This document shows, piece by piece, positions 32,631 through 35,240 of a stretch of 35,240 bases of DNA. The notes under the pieces were generated by a model. It ran no database searches. It worked only from the letters and a program-made list of their open reading frames with translations, and was not told the DNA's origin. The number at the start of each line of letters is the position of its first letter. The first letter of the stretch is position 1. The position numbers and the translations under genes are program-made. Source of the DNA: Asaia bogorensis. Lineage in GTDB: Bacteria; Pseudomonadota; Alphaproteobacteria; Acetobacterales; Acetobacteraceae. The stretch lies in NCBI GenBank assembly GCA_945869965.1, contig CAMBRC010000044.1, positions 1-35,240 of the forward strand, in the 5' to 3' direction.

Positions 32631-32674
32631 ACTTCCCGTCGTGCCACGGCACGGACCACAAGAAGGAGCACGCC

Positions 32675-33973
32675 ATGGACGGTTTCATGCAATCGGTCGG
32701 CCACTACATGCTGGACCACAAGACCAAGGGTATGCCCGGCGGCATCGCGCCCTTCCCGATGGCCGAGATTGCGTCGAAGGGCTGGAACGTCCTGCGCGAG
32801 GACCTGCCCATGCCGCTCGCCGTGCTGAAGAAATCTGCCATGGAGCACAACTCCGCCTGGATGCGCGATTTCGTCGCCCGCTCCGGCGCGGTGATCGCCC
32901 CGCACGGCAAGACCACCATGGCCCCACAGCTCTTCGGCCAGCAAATGGACGACGGCGCCTGGGCCATCACGGTTGCCACCGCGCAGCAGATCGCCGTCGC
33001 CCGCGATTTCGGTTTCTCCCGGATCATCCTGGCCAACCAACTCGTCGGCAAACAGATGATCCGCTACGTGCTGGACGAACTGAAACGCGATCCCACGCTG
33101 GATTTCTATTGCATCGTCGATTCCGAAGCCAACGTCGCCCAGCTCGCAGCCGCCACCCGCGCGGCCAATATCGGCCGCCCGCTACAGGTTTTTCTCGAAG
33201 GCGGCTGGCAGGGCGGCCGCACCGGCGTGCGTGACATCGCAACCGGTCTCAAGGTCGCCCGCGCGGTCAAGGCCGCCGCCCCCTATCTCGCCCTGCGCGG
33301 CGTCGAGGGCTTCGAGGGCCTGACCCCTGCCGACCGCACCGCCGCCGAAACCCAAGTACGCGGCTTCCTCGACATGCTTGTCCACCTTGCCCAGGCCTGC
33401 GAAACGGAAGACCTGTTTTCGCCCGGCGAAGTGATTCTCACCGCCGGAGGCTCAGCTTTTTACGACATGGTGCTCGCCCGCTTCACCCATTCCGGCCTCA
33501 AATCACCCACGCGCATCATCACCCGCAGCGGCTGCTACATCACCCACGATTCCGTCCGCTATCGCCGTTTCTTCACCGAAATAACTGACCGCACCCCGGA
33601 CGCGGCCCAAGGCGGCGGCCTGCTCTCGGCCATCGAGGTCTGGGCCTATGTCCAATCCCGCCCCGAACCCGACAAAGTCCTGCTCACCGTCGGCGCCCGC
33701 GACCTCGGCACCGATGACCGCCCCATCGCCGAAACCTGGTTCCGCCCGGGCTCGAACATGACGCAGCCGGAACCCGCCCCGCCCGGCCACCTCGTCACCG
33801 GCCACAACGACCAGCACACCCACATGACCGTCCCCGAAAACTCCCCGCTCCAGGTCGGCGACATGGTCAGCTTCGGCGTCGGCCACCCCTGCCTCACCTT
33901 CGACAAATGGCAAGTCCTGGTCGTGGTCGACGACGCCTACAACGTGGTCGGCGCGGTGCGCACCTTCTTCTGA
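32675..33973 (+). CDS. D-threonine aldolase/D-serine dehydratase-like enzyme
   Basis: 432-residue fold-type III PLP enzyme (alanine racemase-like barrel) of the D-threonine aldolase/D-serine dehydratase group. The PLP lysine is Lys79 in APHGKTTMAPQ. The C-terminal metal pair His404 and Cys406 in GVGHPCLTFDKW matches the Zn site of D-serine dehydratase. It would split a D-beta-hydroxy amino acid to glycine plus aldehyde, or D-serine to pyruvate plus ammonia. AGGAG stands seven bases before the ATG. It lies 44 bases after the SelA-like gene and 23 before the M81 gene, all on the same strand. Which reaction it runs cannot be decided by eye. Confidence 0.88.
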   Translation: MDGFMQSVGHYMLDHKTKGMPGGIAPFPMAEIASKGWNVLREDLPMPLAVLKKSAMEHNSAWMRDFVARSGAVIAPHGKTTMAPQLFGQQMDDGAWAITVATAQQIAVARDFGFSRIILANQLVGKQMIRYVLDELKRDPTLDFYCIVDSEANVAQLAAATRAANIGRPLQVFLEGGWQGGRTGVRDIATGLKVARAVKAAAPYLALRGVEGFEGLTPADRTAAETQVRGFLDMLVHLAQACETEDLFSPGEVILTAGGSAFYDMVLARFTHSGLKSPTRIITRSGCYITHDSVRYRRFFTEITDRTPDAAQGGGLLSAIEVWAYVQSRPEPDKVLLTVGARDLGTDDRPIAETWFRPGSNMTQPEPAPPGHLVTGHNDQHTHMTVPENSPLQVGDMVSFGVGHPCLTFDKWQVLVVVDDAYNVVGAVRTFF

Positions 33974-33996
33974 GCCAGAGCCGAAAGGATCCCCCG

Positions 33997-35240
33997 ATGC
34001 GCCTCTTCTCCGCCACCCTGGCCACCGAGACCAACACCTTCTCCCCGCTGCCCACCTCCATCGAGGGCTACAAGGAAGGCGTCTGGCTGCGCCCCGGCGA
34101 ACACCCTGCCGACGCCCCGCGGATGTGCACCGCCACCCTCTTCGTCGCCCGCCAACGCGCAAAAGTCGACAACTTCACCCTCATCGAAGGCTCCTGCTTC
34201 GCCGCCTCGCCCGCCGGCACCACCAATCGCGCCGACTACGAAACCATGCGCGACGAAATTCTCGGCCAACTCCGCCAGGCCCTCCCGCTCGACGGCGTGC
34301 TCCTGGGCCTGCACGGCGCCATGGTCGCCCACGGCTATGACGACGTCGAAGGCGACATCATCGAGCGCGTGCGCAACATCGTAGGCCCCGCCTGCATCAT
34401 CGGCGTCGAGCTCGACCCGCACTGCCACCTCACCCTCAAGCGCGTCCGCCTGGCCGACATCACCATCCTCTACAAGGAATTCCCCCACACCGACGTCGTC
34501 GACCGCGCCGAAGACCTCCTCACCCTGGTGCTCAAGACGATCCGCAAGCAAATCAAACCCACCCAGGCGATGTACGACTGCCGCCAGATCGGCTCATACC
34601 CCACCACGCTCCCGCTGATGCGCGCCTTCGTCGACCGCATGATGGCCATGGAGGGGAAAGACGGCATTCTCTCCATCTCCATCGCCCACTGCTTCCCCTA
34701 CGCCGACGTACCCGAAATGACCGGCCGCATCCTCGTCATCACCGACGGCAACAAACCCCAGGCCGACCAGCTCGCCACCGCCATCGGCGAGGAGTTCGTC
34801 TCCATGCGCGGCCGCACCGCACCCGACTACCTCGAAGTCGACGCCGGCATCACCGCCGGCCTCGCCTCGAACGCCTTCCCCGTCGTCATGGCCGACCCCG
34901 CCGACAATGCCGGTGGCGGCGCCGCCTCGGACAACACCACCATCCTCAAGCGCCTCATCGAACGCGACGTCCAGGACGCCGCCCTCGGCCCGATCTGGGA
35001 CCCCATCGCCGTGCGCCTATGCTTCGACGCCGGCCTCGGCGCCACCTTCAACCTGCGCTTCGGCGGCAAGATCGGCCCCACCTCGAACACCCCGGTCGAC
35101 GCCCAGGTCACCGTCATCGGCCTCGCCCGTGACTGCTACCAATCCTTCGGCCCCGCACAGGCCGAACTCGGCGACTGCGCCGCCATCCGCATCGGCGGCG
35201 TCGAAGTGGTGCTGGAAACCAAGCGCAACCAGGCGCTCGG
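33997..35240 (+). CDS. M81-family metallopeptidase (MlrC-like), 3' end outside window
   Basis: The first 414 residues are visible; no stop occurs before the window end, so the gene runs off the edge. It belongs to peptidase family M81, named after MlrC, which degrades linearised microcystin. The N-terminal FSATLATETNTFSPLPT is typical. Likely metal ligands are His106 in LHGAM, Asp140 and His144 in ELDPHCHL, with Glu118 in DVEGD nearby. AAGGA precedes the ATG. M81 proteins often sit beside amino-acid and peptide catabolic genes; here the neighbour is the D-threonine aldolase-like enzyme, so hydrolysis of a small amide or peptide is plausible. Strongly C-ending codons. Confidence 0.88.
   Translation, partial: MRLFSATLATETNTFSPLPTSIEGYKEGVWLRPGEHPADAPRMCTATLFVARQRAKVDNFTLIEGSCFAASPAGTTNRADYETMRDEILGQLRQALPLDGVLLGLHGAMVAHGYDDVEGDIIERVRNIVGPACIIGVELDPHCHLTLKRVRLADITILYKEFPHTDVVDRAEDLLTLVLKTIRKQIKPTQAMYDCRQIGSYPTTLPLMRAFVDRMMAMEGKDGILSISIAHCFPYADVPEMTGRILVITDGNKPQADQLATAIGEEFVSMRGRTAPDYLEVDAGITAGLASNAFPVVMADPADNAGGGAASDNTTILKRLIERDVQDAALGPIWDPIAVRLCFDAGLGATFNLRFGGKIGPTSNTPVDAQVTVIGLARDCYQSFGPAQAELGDCAAIRIGGVEVVLETKRNQAL

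Noticed and set aside
1-35240. tRNA, rRNA, integrase, transposase or phage genes
   Set aside because: None was found by reading both strands; the repeats seen carry no transposase.

Overview
The window looks like chromosomal DNA of a high-GC alphaproteobacterium, most likely of the Acetobacteraceae/Rhodospirillales type. The evidence is the very high GC with G- or C-ending codons, the split pntAA-pntAB-pntB transhydrogenase genes, PEP-CTERM proteins, many ATGA start/stop overlaps, and intergenic multi-hairpin and AT-rich palindromic repeats. I see no phage, insertion sequence, CRISPR array, rRNA or tRNA.

Layout. 1-176: four hairpins in front of rsmB. 177-4671: plus-strand run of rsmB (rRNA m5C methyltransferase), a GNAT acetyltransferase, guaA (GMP synthase) and an unknown secreted protein. 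4678-8330: two copies of a divergent pair, each a minus-strand PEP-CTERM protein and a plus-strand exported TPR protein. 8342-12316: a membrane-anchored nuclease-like protein, a luciferase-like flavin monooxygenase, and a TetR regulator divergent from an ABA4-like and a second membrane protein. 12373-16747: ArsC/YffB-like protein, serine-glyoxylate-type aminotransferase, a two-gene chromate transporter, a CHAP-domain exported protein, and ridA. 17036-19976: pntAA-pntAB-pntB. 19973-22369: small lipoprotein, FecR/DUF6600-like exported protein, and a gene-poor stretch with one small helical ORF. 22370-25293: CPA1 Na+/H+ antiporter, then a membrane protein coupled through three tiny ORFs to a HAD hydrolase.

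25500-35240 is a catabolic-looking region. Minus strand, promoter-proximal first: APH-fold kinase, enolase-like protein, D-2-hydroxyacid dehydrogenase (all joined by ATGA overlaps), then a SMP-30/gluconolactonase-type lactonase. Divergent plus strand: GMC oxidoreductase, SelA-like PLP enzyme, D-threonine aldolase/D-serine dehydratase-like enzyme, and an M81 (MlrC-like) metallopeptidase cut by the window end. The enolase-like protein keeps most catalytic residues but has Ala where enolases have the conserved His of the S-H-R-S-G-E-T-E-D motif. Together this suggests an uncharacterised pathway for a hydroxy- or amino-acid; the substrate cannot be read from the sequence.

The observations most worth following are the kinase/enolase-like/dehydrogenase operon, the duplicated PEP-CTERM/TPR pair, the 14-bp tandem repeat that makes a chain of ATGA-coupled minicistrons before the HAD gene, and the AT-rich palindromic repeat found at three loci.
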